Positions 15,334 through 21,252 of a stretch of DNA of 21,252 nt are shown piece by piece. Each line of letters starts with the position of its first letter. The stretch's first letter is position 1. The DNA lies in the NCBI GenBank assembly GCA_904394975.1, contig CAJFNQ010000015.1, forward strand, positions 1 to 21,252, written 5' to 3'. A program made the position numbers and the translations under genes. This DNA is from Metaruminococcus_A gallistercoris (GTDB lineage Bacteria > Bacillota > Clostridia > Oscillospirales > Ruminococcaceae). The notes under the pieces are model-generated. The model was given only the letters and a program-made list of their open reading frames with translations, ran no database searches and had not been told where the DNA came from.

Positions 15334-15361
15334 ATTATATCACGATTCTTTTTCGGAACAA
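15334..15361 (-). promoter_or_regulatory. Promoter of the nucleotidase-AEC operon
   Basis: Read on the minus strand, TTGTTC (complement of 15356-15361) and a perfect TATAAT (complement of 15334-15339) are 16 bases apart. It overlaps the last codons of the upstream glycosyltransferase gene. Confidence 0.65.
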
Positions 15362-16428
15362 GAAGCCTGCCCGGTGAAATATGCTTCATTGTACTGCACG
15401 GCGGGGTCATCCGGTTTGAGTTTCTTTGCTTTTTGATGATAAGCATACGCCTGTTCCCGCTCTCCCAACCGGTCATAGCAGACACACAGCTGCATATATG
15501 GGATAAATCCCGCGCAATCCGGATTTCGGAACCCCAGCGGATGCTCCGGCAGCTGACAGCGGCAGGCAGTCTCATACCAGAACACGGCCTGCCGATACGC
15601 TCCGCATTGTATAAAATACTGCCCCAGCGCACAGCAGACCTCCGGGCGAGGCAGATCATAAGAAAAACTGTGCAGCAAAGCCGTTAGCCCACGATCCCGT
15701 TCTCCCGCGGCAAAGTAACAATCAGCCATACAAAGGCAGGCTGAGATGTTATCTTCCACCCATCCTTTTCCCTCTTTCAAAAAGGCGGAAAAACAGGAAG
15801 CGGCCTGCTGGTACCGTTTATGGTCAAATAATTCCCGTGCGTAATAATACTGTTCCCGCGGAGACAATGAGATTCCCTGGCTGAGCATGGTTTCGTAAAT
15901 TTTCAGATTGCGGTCCGGAGCGGAGGGGTGCGTTTTGCGATGGGTCACCGCAATATTGGAAAACAGGAGATTTCCCTCCGGCGGAATGATCTCATGCACT
16001 CGCCCTTCCCAGTGAAATTTTCCCGTTCGCACCAGCCGCTCCCGGTAATAGCCGAATGTCGGGTTTCCCTGTGTGTCAAAACTGATGTTGTATTTCATCA
16101 ACACGACATCCACGTCCGGAGACAAAGTAGCTTTCAAATTCAAAAATGCCTCCCGGTCTGCCGGTAACAGCAGGTCATCCGCATCCAGCCAAAGGGTATA
16201 ATCGTTCCGCGCGAACGAAAACGCGAAATTTCGCGCGGCGGAAAAATCATCTCTCCAGCCAAAATAGTAAACCTGATTTGTAAATTGACGAGCAATTTCC
16301 ACCGTTTTGTCAGTTGACCCGGTATCCACCACAATGATCTCATCCGCAATTCCCCGTACACTTTCCAAACAACGGGCCAATACGTCTTCCTCGTTTTTGA
16401 CGATCATACACAAACTGATCCCGACCAT
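15340..16428 (-). CDS. Family 2 glycosyltransferase with C-terminal TPR repeats
   Basis: This 362-aa protein has an N-terminal GT-A domain of family GT2 (about residues 1-190) and a helical TPR-like region (about 200-350). The GT2 signature is ISLCMIVKNEEDVLARCLESV, then EIIVVDTGSTDKTVEIA, then the DXD-type metal motif LWLDADDLLLP, and WEGRVHEII. There is no signal peptide or transmembrane segment, so it is cytoplasmic or peripheral. Such GT2-TPR proteins are often annotated near SunS, which S-glycosylates peptides, but acceptor and donor are unknown and there is no peptide or cell-surface cluster nearby. AAGGGGG precedes the ATG at 16428, with the ribosome site inside a strong hairpin. It lies beyond the DUF1846 terminator and I find no clear promoter. 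The C-terminal part is notably rich in cysteine and tyrosine. Confidence 0.88.
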   Translation of the reverse strand: MVGISLCMIVKNEEDVLARCLESVRGIADEIIVVDTGSTDKTVEIARQFTNQVYYFGWRDDFSAARNFAFSFARNDYTLWLDADDLLLPADREAFLNLKATLSPDVDVVLMKYNISFDTQGNPTFGYYRERLVRTGKFHWEGRVHEIIPPEGNLLFSNIAVTHRKTHPSAPDRNLKIYETMLSQGISLSPREQYYYARELFDHKRYQQAASCFSAFLKEGKGWVEDNISACLCMADCYFAAGERDRGLTALLHSFSYDLPRPEVCCALGQYFIQCGAYRQAVFWYETACRCQLPEHPLGFRNPDCAGFIPYMQLCVCYDRLGEREQAYAYHQKAKKLKPDDPAVQYNEAYFTGQASCSEKES

Positions 16429-16433
16429 AAAAT

Positions 16434-16475
16434 GCCCCCTTTGAATACAACCTATATGTATTCAAAAACAGGGGC
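16434..16475 (-). promoter_or_regulatory. Leader hairpin that hides the Shine-Dalgarno sequence of the glycosyltransferase gene
   Basis: In the minus-strand message a 10-bp perfect stem, TTTGAATACA with TGTATTCAAA (16466-16457 and 16449-16440), has a 7-base loop. It is extended, after an internal loop, by GCCCC (16475-16471) pairing with GGGGC next to the start. The AGGGGG ribosome site is thus wholly base-paired, 6 bases from the ATG. Confidence 0.6.
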
Positions 16476-16546
16476 GGTTATTTCCCCGCGGCTGCGCAGG
16501 TTCGCAGACACCGGCTTTTCGGTCCGCTTGCTGGGTCATAACGCGC

Positions 16547-16585
16547 AAAAAGCCCCCGAAGTTTGAACTTCGGGGGCTTTTGTTC
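16547..16585 (-). terminator. Terminator of the DUF1846 gene
   Basis: A near-perfect 16-bp stem, AAAAGCCCCCGAAGTT (16548-16563) with its complement at 16566-16581, lies immediately after the minus-strand stop codon at 16586. Five T follow on the minus strand. Confidence 0.9.
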
Positions 16586-18061
16586 TTATTTATTGGAAAA
16601 GAGCGGTTCACAGGTAATGTTGACTCCCAAACGGCGGAACACCTTTTCATCCACCTGAGAAAGGATGACGGAAGAGTGCACCTCACAGCCACGCAGCTTA
16701 TTCAACTGCTCCATAGCAAGTTCAGCGGTCGGGTTGGTCGCGGCACAGATGGAAAGAGCAATCAGCACTTCATCCGTATGCAAGCGCGGATTGCGGTTGC
16801 CGAGATGATCCACCTTCAAGTGCTGGATTGGTTCAATGATAACCGGCGAGATGAGATGAATCTCATCGCTGATGCCGCCAAGTGTTTTCAGCGCATTGAG
16901 AAGCAGCGCCGAGGACGCACCAAGCAGATCAGTCGTCTTTCCGGTTACGATGCTCCCGTCCGGCAGTTCCATTGCCGCGGCAGGCGCTCCGGTCAGAGCA
17001 GCCACCTGAAGCGCAGGTGCGATTACCGCGCGGTCATGTACACCAATACCGGCTTTTTTCATGAGCAGTTCAATGCGGATAACCTCTTCCTCGTTGACAG
17101 TCCCCTGACGCTGACCACAAAGCGCGGTATAGTACCGGCGAAGGATCTCCTGACAGGCGGCTTGTCTCACAGCATCGTCATCAATAATACAGTTGCCTGC
17201 CATATTCACACCCATATCCGTCGGGGATTTATAAGGGCATTCGCCCATGATCTTTTCAAACATTGCTGTGACGACCGGGAAAATTTCTACATCCCGGTTA
17301 TAGTTGACGGTTGTCTGACCGTAAGCCTCAAGGTGGAACGGGTCGATCATGTTGACATCGTCAAGGTCAGCAGTAGCCGCTTCATAGGCCAGATTGACCG
17401 GGTGTTTCAGGGGCAGATTCCAAATCGGAAAGGTTTCAAATTTGGCATAACCGGCTTTGATACCGCGTTTGTATTCATGATACAGCTGAGAAAGACAGGT
17501 TGCCATCTTTCCGCTTCCCGGACCGGGAGCGGTAATGACTACCAGCTCACGGGTCGTCTCAATGTACTCGTTTTTGCCGTAACCCTCATCGCTTACGATT
17601 TTGGAAATATCAGACGGATACCCCTCAATGGGATAATGACGGTAAACTTTAACCCCAAGGGCCTCCAGACGCTTCTGAAACGCTTCCGCTGTCGGCTGAT
17701 TCTGATACTGGGTTAACACGACACTGCCCACATAAAGGCCAATGCTGCGAAATCCGCTGATCAGCCGCAACACGTCTACGTCATAGGTGATGCCAAGGTC
17801 ACCGCGGAGTTTATTCTTCTCAATGTCAGCCGAATTGATTACAATAACGATTTCGACCTGCTCTTTAAGCTGAAGGAGCATTTTCAGTTTACTGTCCGGC
17901 TCAAATCCGGGCAGAACACGCGAAGCGTGATAATCATCAAACAGCTTTCCACCGAATTCAAGATACAATTTCCCACCGAACTGGGCAATCCGCTCCTTGA
18001 TGTGAGCTGACTGCATGCTCAGGTATTTATCGTTATCAAAACCAATCCGCTTCATACTCAT
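16586..18061 (-). CDS. DUF1846 (UPF0371) protein
   Basis: This conserved cytoplasmic protein of 491 aa belongs to the DUF1846 family, common in Firmicutes and of unresolved function. Recognisable family stretches are the N-terminal MKRIGFDNDKYLSMQS and LYLEFGGKLFDDYHASRVLPGF, ITAPGPGSGKMATCLSQLYHE, and FPIWNLPLKHPVNLAYEAATADL. The segment GPGSGK at residues 180-185 looks like a phosphate-binding loop, though no full Walker B follows by eye. Length is normal and the frame intact. The start may be the ATG at 18061 or the one at 18055: AGGAAGGGG sits 2-11 bases before the first and fits both. It has a textbook promoter and a strong terminator, so it is monocistronic and divergent from the rhamnosidase gene. 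Confidence 0.92.
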   Translation of the reverse strand: MSMKRIGFDNDKYLSMQSAHIKERIAQFGGKLYLEFGGKLFDDYHASRVLPGFEPDSKLKMLLQLKEQVEIVIVINSADIEKNKLRGDLGITYDVDVLRLISGFRSIGLYVGSVVLTQYQNQPTAEAFQKRLEALGVKVYRHYPIEGYPSDISKIVSDEGYGKNEYIETTRELVVITAPGPGSGKMATCLSQLYHEYKRGIKAGYAKFETFPIWNLPLKHPVNLAYEAATADLDDVNMIDPFHLEAYGQTTVNYNRDVEIFPVVTAMFEKIMGECPYKSPTDMGVNMAGNCIIDDDAVRQAACQEILRRYYTALCGQRQGTVNEEEVIRIELLMKKAGIGVHDRAVIAPALQVAALTGAPAAAMELPDGSIVTGKTTDLLGASSALLLNALKTLGGISDEIHLISPVIIEPIQHLKVDHLGNRNPRLHTDEVLIALSICAATNPTAELAMEQLNKLRGCEVHSSVILSQVDEKVFRRLGVNITCEPLFSNK

Positions 18062-18093
18062 TACCCCTTCCTAAAAAAACAAAACACTTATTT

Positions 18094-18122
18094 ATTATAC
18101 CGAAAAAATCGTCTTTTTTCAA
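18094..18122 (-). promoter_or_regulatory. Promoter of the DUF1846 gene
   Basis: On the minus strand TTGAAA (complement of 18117-18122) and a perfect TATAAT (complement of 18094-18099) are 17 bases apart, close upstream of the start codon. Confidence 0.82.
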
Positions 18123-18324
18123 CAAACTGCTTTAAAAAACAGTTCCAAAATTCGTCCGAAAATCACCACAGTTTTTATACAGGTACTTTAACAGCTGGTG
18201 AGTCTAAAATGTAATTAAAATTTAAATAAAAAATTTAAAGTTTTTTGCTCATAACACAAAAAAAGGCAATATTTTTCTGAACGTCCAAAACTTTTTCCCG
18301 CTTTTTTTCCGAAAAATACCTTGA

Positions 18325-18330
18325 TATAAT
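18325..18330 (+). promoter_or_regulatory. Probable -10 of the alpha-L-rhamnosidase gene
   Basis: A perfect TATAAT 35 bases before the start codon, with only a T-run (18302-18308) where the -35 should be. A weak -35 is consistent with dependence on an activator, but no activator gene is in the window. Confidence 0.5.
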
Positions 18331-18365
18331 AAAATTAGTTTATGGATAAGAAAGGATGAAACAAT

Positions 18366-20963
18366 ATGAACGTCTTTCATCTTCGTGTAAATCATTTAAA
18401 AAACCCTTTGGGATACGATCTTGGCATCCCTTATTTTTCATGGAAAACTGAAAGTGACCTTTCACAAAAACAAGCTGCCGCTCAGCTCATTATTGCGGTT
18501 GATCCGGACTTTTCCGAAATTTGTTTTGACAGCGGAAAAGCTGATTTAGATAGTCTTGGTACCAAAGCGGCATTTCGCATGGAGTGGGGTCACCGTTACT
18601 ACTGGAAGGTACAGGTATGGGGTGACCGTGGCGACACGGCAGTAAGTGAAACTGCCTGGTTTGAACTGGGCATTTCAAAAGAAGGGCCTGGAGGTACCCA
18701 GTGGATCACTGCTGATTTTGGAAAACAGCATCCGCTGTTCCGCAAAACCTTTGATGTTTGCGGTGAGCTTTCTCGCGCCCGTCTGTATGTATGCGGTCTG
18801 GGTTTGTATGAGGCTTATTTAAACGGCAAAAAAGTTGGAGACGAGTATCTTACTCCCTACTGCAACGACTATGACAGCTGGCAGCAGGTACAAACCTATG
18901 AAATTACCGGCATGATAAAGCAAGGGAAAAACGCTCTTGGCGTTATGCTTGGAAACGGATGGTACAAAGGACGAATCGGTTACGACAACTGGGAAAATCC
19001 TTTGTACGGAGAAGAATTTGTATTATACAGCATCACGGAATTGTCTTATACTGACGGGCGGAACGAATGGATTCGCACCGATGAAAGCTGGCTCACCGCC
19101 CCAGGACCTGTGATGGATTCCGGCATTTACGACGGCGAGATTTACGACGCAAATCAGGAAATTCCGCGCTGGGCGGAAGCAGATTGCGATTACCCGGACT
19201 GGCAGCCCGCTAAGCTGATTGGAAAACGGTTTCTGGGCCTGTCCGACCGTCTCAGCCCGCCGGTTCTGGTGCATGAGCGGTTAAAGCCGGTTGAAGTGAT
19301 CCACACACCCGCAGGAGAAACCGTGCTTGACTTTGGTCAGAACATGACCGGATGGGTGGAAGTTCAGCTGGATCTTCCGAAAGGAAAAGAACTTCACCTG
19401 CAGTATGGTGAAATTCTGCAAAATGATTGTTTTTATCGGGATAATCTGCGCACCGCTCAAGCAGAATACATCTACCGTTCAAATGGTACGCCCGCGCTGG
19501 TTCGCCCCCACTTTACCTTTTATGGTTTCCGTTATGTAAAAGTGGAAGAAGTTGAAAACGTTTGTCCGGCGGATTTCACTGCGTGTATTCTTCACTCACA
19601 ACTCAAACAGATCGGCCGGATTGAAACAAGCAATCCCAAAATCAACCGCCTTTACCTCAATACCGTTTGGGGGCAGAAAGGCAATTTCCTGGATGTACCG
19701 ACCGACTGCCCGCAGCGCGACGAGCGCCTTGGCTGGACCGGTGACACCCAAATCTTCTCCGGAACCGGCTGTTTCCACATGGATTCCGCGGCATTTTATC
19801 ATAAATTCATGGTTGATACCATGAAAGAACAGGGAAAATTAGGCGGCAGTGTTCCATATGTAGTTCCCCAGATGATCCGTTCGGATGGGTTCCCCGTTCC
19901 GGCAGGTTCCTGTGCCTGGAGCGATGTTGCAACCATTGTTCCGTGGAACTGTTACCTGCATTACGGAAACAAAGGAATGCTGGAAAAACAGTACCGCTGT
20001 ATGCGCGACTGGGTGGATTATATCTATGAACAAGATGAAGCAGACGGCGGGCGGCGGCTCTGGCAAACCGGATTTCATCTGGCAGACTGGCTGGCGCTCA
20101 ACAGCCCCATCGGCGATTACGATGATCGTTTAGGCGGCACCGATATGCATTATGTTGCTTCTGCTTATTACTATTATTCCACATCTCTGACCGCAAAAGC
20201 GGCAAAGGTATTCAACCGTCCGGAAGCCGGCTGGTATGAGACCCTTGCCAATGAAATCAAAGCAGCGTTCCAAAAAGAATACTTCACACCAGACGGCATG
20301 CTGAAAGTCCAGACTCAAACCGCGCATGCAGTCGCACTTTACATGGGGCTGGTGCCGGATGAACTCAAAAACAAAGTGACCGATCAACTGAAGCTGTTGC
20401 TGGATAAAAAAGGATGTCACCTGGACACCGGATTTGTCGGAACGCCCTACCTTTGCCCAAGCCTTTCGCAAAACAGCGCAAACGATTACGCTTACACCCT
20501 CTTGCTCAACGAGGATTATCCAAGCTGGCTTTATGAAGTCAATCTGGGTGCCACCACCATTTGGGAACGCTGGAATTCGGTTCTGGAGGATGGCTCAATC
20601 AGCGACACCGGCATGAACAGCCTCAACCATTACGCATATGGTTCTATCGCAGAATGGATGTACCGTTACATGTGCGGCATTAACCCGTGTGAAGACAAGG
20701 CAGGTTTTGCCCGCGTGCGGCTGGCGCCGCTGCCGGACCCGCGCCTGCAATACGCAAAAGCATCGCTGGATACGCCGAAAGGGCTGCTGGAAAGCGGCTG
20801 GGAGTACCACGAGGACGGAAGTGTCTGTTACCGGTTCAAGGTCCCGTTCGATGCGGAAGCCATTCTGGAACTGCCGAAAGGCACAACACTAAACGGGCAG
20901 GATGTTTCTTACCCAGTTGTTGTACCGACCGGAACGTACATTGCAGTCACACCGAGCAAATAA
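18366..20963 (+). CDS. Alpha-L-rhamnosidase (GH78)
   Basis: This inverting glycoside hydrolase of 865 aa releases L-rhamnose from plant glycosides or rhamnose-containing polysaccharides. Domains in order are an N-terminal beta domain (to about 125), the Bac_rhamnosid_N lectin-like domain (about 125-300, with YLTPYCNDYDSWQQVQTYEI and GNGWYKGRIGYD), a concanavalin-like domain (about 300-400), the (alpha/alpha)6 catalytic barrel (about 410-770) and a C-terminal beta domain. The catalytic segment DCPQRDERLGWTGD carries the presumed general acid Glu453; Glu734 in TTIWERW is the presumed base by analogy with the family. There is no signal peptide, so it acts in the cytoplasm on imported small rhamnosides. 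AAAGGA lies 9 bases before the ATG. It is monocistronic; no rhamnose transporter or rha catabolic gene is nearby. Confidence 0.95.
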   Translation: MNVFHLRVNHLKNPLGYDLGIPYFSWKTESDLSQKQAAAQLIIAVDPDFSEICFDSGKADLDSLGTKAAFRMEWGHRYYWKVQVWGDRGDTAVSETAWFELGISKEGPGGTQWITADFGKQHPLFRKTFDVCGELSRARLYVCGLGLYEAYLNGKKVGDEYLTPYCNDYDSWQQVQTYEITGMIKQGKNALGVMLGNGWYKGRIGYDNWENPLYGEEFVLYSITELSYTDGRNEWIRTDESWLTAPGPVMDSGIYDGEIYDANQEIPRWAEADCDYPDWQPAKLIGKRFLGLSDRLSPPVLVHERLKPVEVIHTPAGETVLDFGQNMTGWVEVQLDLPKGKELHLQYGEILQNDCFYRDNLRTAQAEYIYRSNGTPALVRPHFTFYGFRYVKVEEVENVCPADFTACILHSQLKQIGRIETSNPKINRLYLNTVWGQKGNFLDVPTDCPQRDERLGWTGDTQIFSGTGCFHMDSAAFYHKFMVDTMKEQGKLGGSVPYVVPQMIRSDGFPVPAGSCAWSDVATIVPWNCYLHYGNKGMLEKQYRCMRDWVDYIYEQDEADGGRRLWQTGFHLADWLALNSPIGDYDDRLGGTDMHYVASAYYYYSTSLTAKAAKVFNRPEAGWYETLANEIKAAFQKEYFTPDGMLKVQTQTAHAVALYMGLVPDELKNKVTDQLKLLLDKKGCHLDTGFVGTPYLCPSLSQNSANDYAYTLLLNEDYPSWLYEVNLGATTIWERWNSVLEDGSISDTGMNSLNHYAYGSIAEWMYRYMCGINPCEDKAGFARVRLAPLPDPRLQYAKASLDTPKGLLESGWEYHEDGSVCYRFKVPFDAEAILELPKGTTLNGQDVSYPVVVPTGTYIAVTPSK

Positions 20964-20964
20964 T

Positions 20965-21003
20965 AAAAATGAGGGACACAGTTGCATTGTGTCCCTCATT
21001 TTT
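20965..21003 (+). terminator. Terminator of the rhamnosidase gene
   Basis: A perfect 16-bp stem, AAAAATGAGGGACACA (20965-20980) with TGTGTCCCTCATTTTT (20988-21003), encloses a seven-base loop and starts just after the stop codon. Confidence 0.9.
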
Positions 21004-21031
21004 ACACTTAAAAATAAAATGAAAAAAATGC

Positions 21032-21060
21032 TTGATTTTTTGCTTTTTATTTGGTATAAT
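21032..21060 (+). promoter_or_regulatory. Promoter of tRNA-Ser
   Basis: TTGATT (21032-21037) and an extended -10 TGGTATAAT (TATAAT at 21055-21060) are 17 bases apart, 16 bases upstream of the mature tRNA 5' end. Confidence 0.85.
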
Positions 21061-21076
21061 AGTTTTCGTCGCAAAT

Positions 21077-21169
21077 GGAGAAGTCGCCTAGCTTGGTCGA
21101 GGGCGCACGACTGGAACTCGTGTAGGCGGCAAAACCGTCTCGAGGGTTCGAATCCCTCCTTCTCCGCCA
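21077..21169 (+). tRNA. tRNA-Ser (anticodon GGA)
   Basis: The cloverleaf folds by eye: acceptor stem GGAGAAG with CTTCTCC, discriminator G and an encoded CCA; anticodon stem CACGA/TCGTG with loop CTGGAAC, giving anticodon GGA; a long variable arm (GGCGG-CAAAA-CCGTC) as expected for serine; and a T arm GAGGG-TTCGAAT-CCCTC. It reads UCC and UCU codons. The length with CCA is 93 bases. It is a single tRNA gene with its own promoter and terminator. Confidence 0.97.
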
Positions 21170-21198
21170 TAAGAGGGCACTAAAAAAGATGCCTAAGC

Positions 21199-21227
21199 AA
21201 AAAACCTCGATAAAATCGAGGTTTTTT
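21199..21227 (+). terminator. Terminator of tRNA-Ser
   Basis: A perfect 13-bp stem, AAAAAACCTCGAT (21199-21211) with ATCGAGGTTTTTT (21215-21227), encloses a three-base loop, 29 bases after the tRNA 3' end. Confidence 0.9.
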
Positions 21228-21252
21228 CGCATTTTCAGGGCAAGTTTTTCAG

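Larger units (their letters stand above)
18062..18365. other. Divergent intergenic region, AT-rich
   Basis: This stretch of 304 bases has no gene. It holds the DUF1846 promoter (18094-18122), a weak inverted repeat TCACCA (18163-18168) with TGGTGA (18196-18201), two direct copies of AAATTTAAA around 18209-18240 in very AT-rich sequence, and the rhamnosidase -10 (18325-18330). I see no recognisable cre box or riboswitch. Confidence 0.6.

Noticed and set aside
16580..17716. Plus-strand ORF of 378 codons opposite the DUF1846 gene
   Set aside because: It is a long open shadow of a real gene on the other strand, with no recognisable domain, and the DUF1846 protein has clear family similarity and signals.
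20889..21232. Minus-strand ORFs antisense to the tRNA (with RRRRDSNPR-like and EGFEPSRRF-like segments)
   Set aside because: These are the familiar false proteins read from the reverse complement of a tRNA-Ser gene and its flanks; the tRNA explains the sequence.
1..21252. Mobile elements, CRISPR arrays, phage or defence genes
   Set aside because: I found no transposase, integrase, repeat-spacer array, toxin-antitoxin pair or anomalous gene block.

Overview
The window looks like chromosomal DNA from a low-to-mid GC Firmicute, most likely a clostridium. This is inferred from strong AGGAGG-type ribosome sites, TTGACA/TATAAT promoters, several TTG starts, many intrinsic terminators, a FeoB-associated Cys-rich protein, BioY, a DUF1846 protein and a TPR-type family 2 glycosyltransferase. 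The order Oscillospirales is plausible but cannot be proved here. I see no insertion sequence, phage gene, integrase, CRISPR array or toxin-antitoxin pair; it reads as core genome with short operons.

Layout. Positions 1-3970 hold a glycogen and malto-oligosaccharide breakdown pair, malQ and glgP, sharing an ATGA overlap and ending at a terminator. Next come a YwaF-family membrane protein (4027-4815) and the ribosome-associated GTPase TypA (4984-6801), each with its own promoter and a TTG start. Between typA and nadA is a 417-base gap. It holds the typA terminator, a probable unannotated minus-strand small RNA (about 6943-6851) and the nadA promoter and leader. The nadA leader can be drawn as a pseudoknot that contains the Shine-Dalgarno sequence.

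From 8163 to 12944 there is an iron and flavin redox neighbourhood. On the minus strand lie apbE (an FMN-transferase lipoprotein), feoA, feoB and a FeoB-associated Cys-rich protein. Divergently on the plus strand lie a NusG-domain-II membrane protein, a Gx-transporter-family membrane protein and a small double zinc-ribbon protein. The apbE, NusG-II and Gx trio resembles parts of the Listeria-type flavin-based extracellular electron transfer locus (fmnB, eetA, eetB), here beside ferrous iron uptake.

bioY (13040-13588) follows, with a 13-bp perfect inverted repeat over its -35 that looks like a biotin repressor operator. Minus-strand genes then run from 18061 down to 13661: a DUF1846 protein, a TPR glycosyltransferase whose Shine-Dalgarno sequence lies in a strong hairpin, a YjjG-type nucleotidase and an AEC-family transporter. 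The window ends with a single-gene cytoplasmic GH78 alpha-L-rhamnosidase (18366-20963) and tRNA-Ser(GGA) with its own promoter and terminator.

No gene here is clearly a new defence or mobile system. The observations most worth checking are the small RNA, the nadA leader, the glycosyltransferase leader hairpin, the bioY operator and the apbE/eetA-like/eetB-like/feo neighbourhood.
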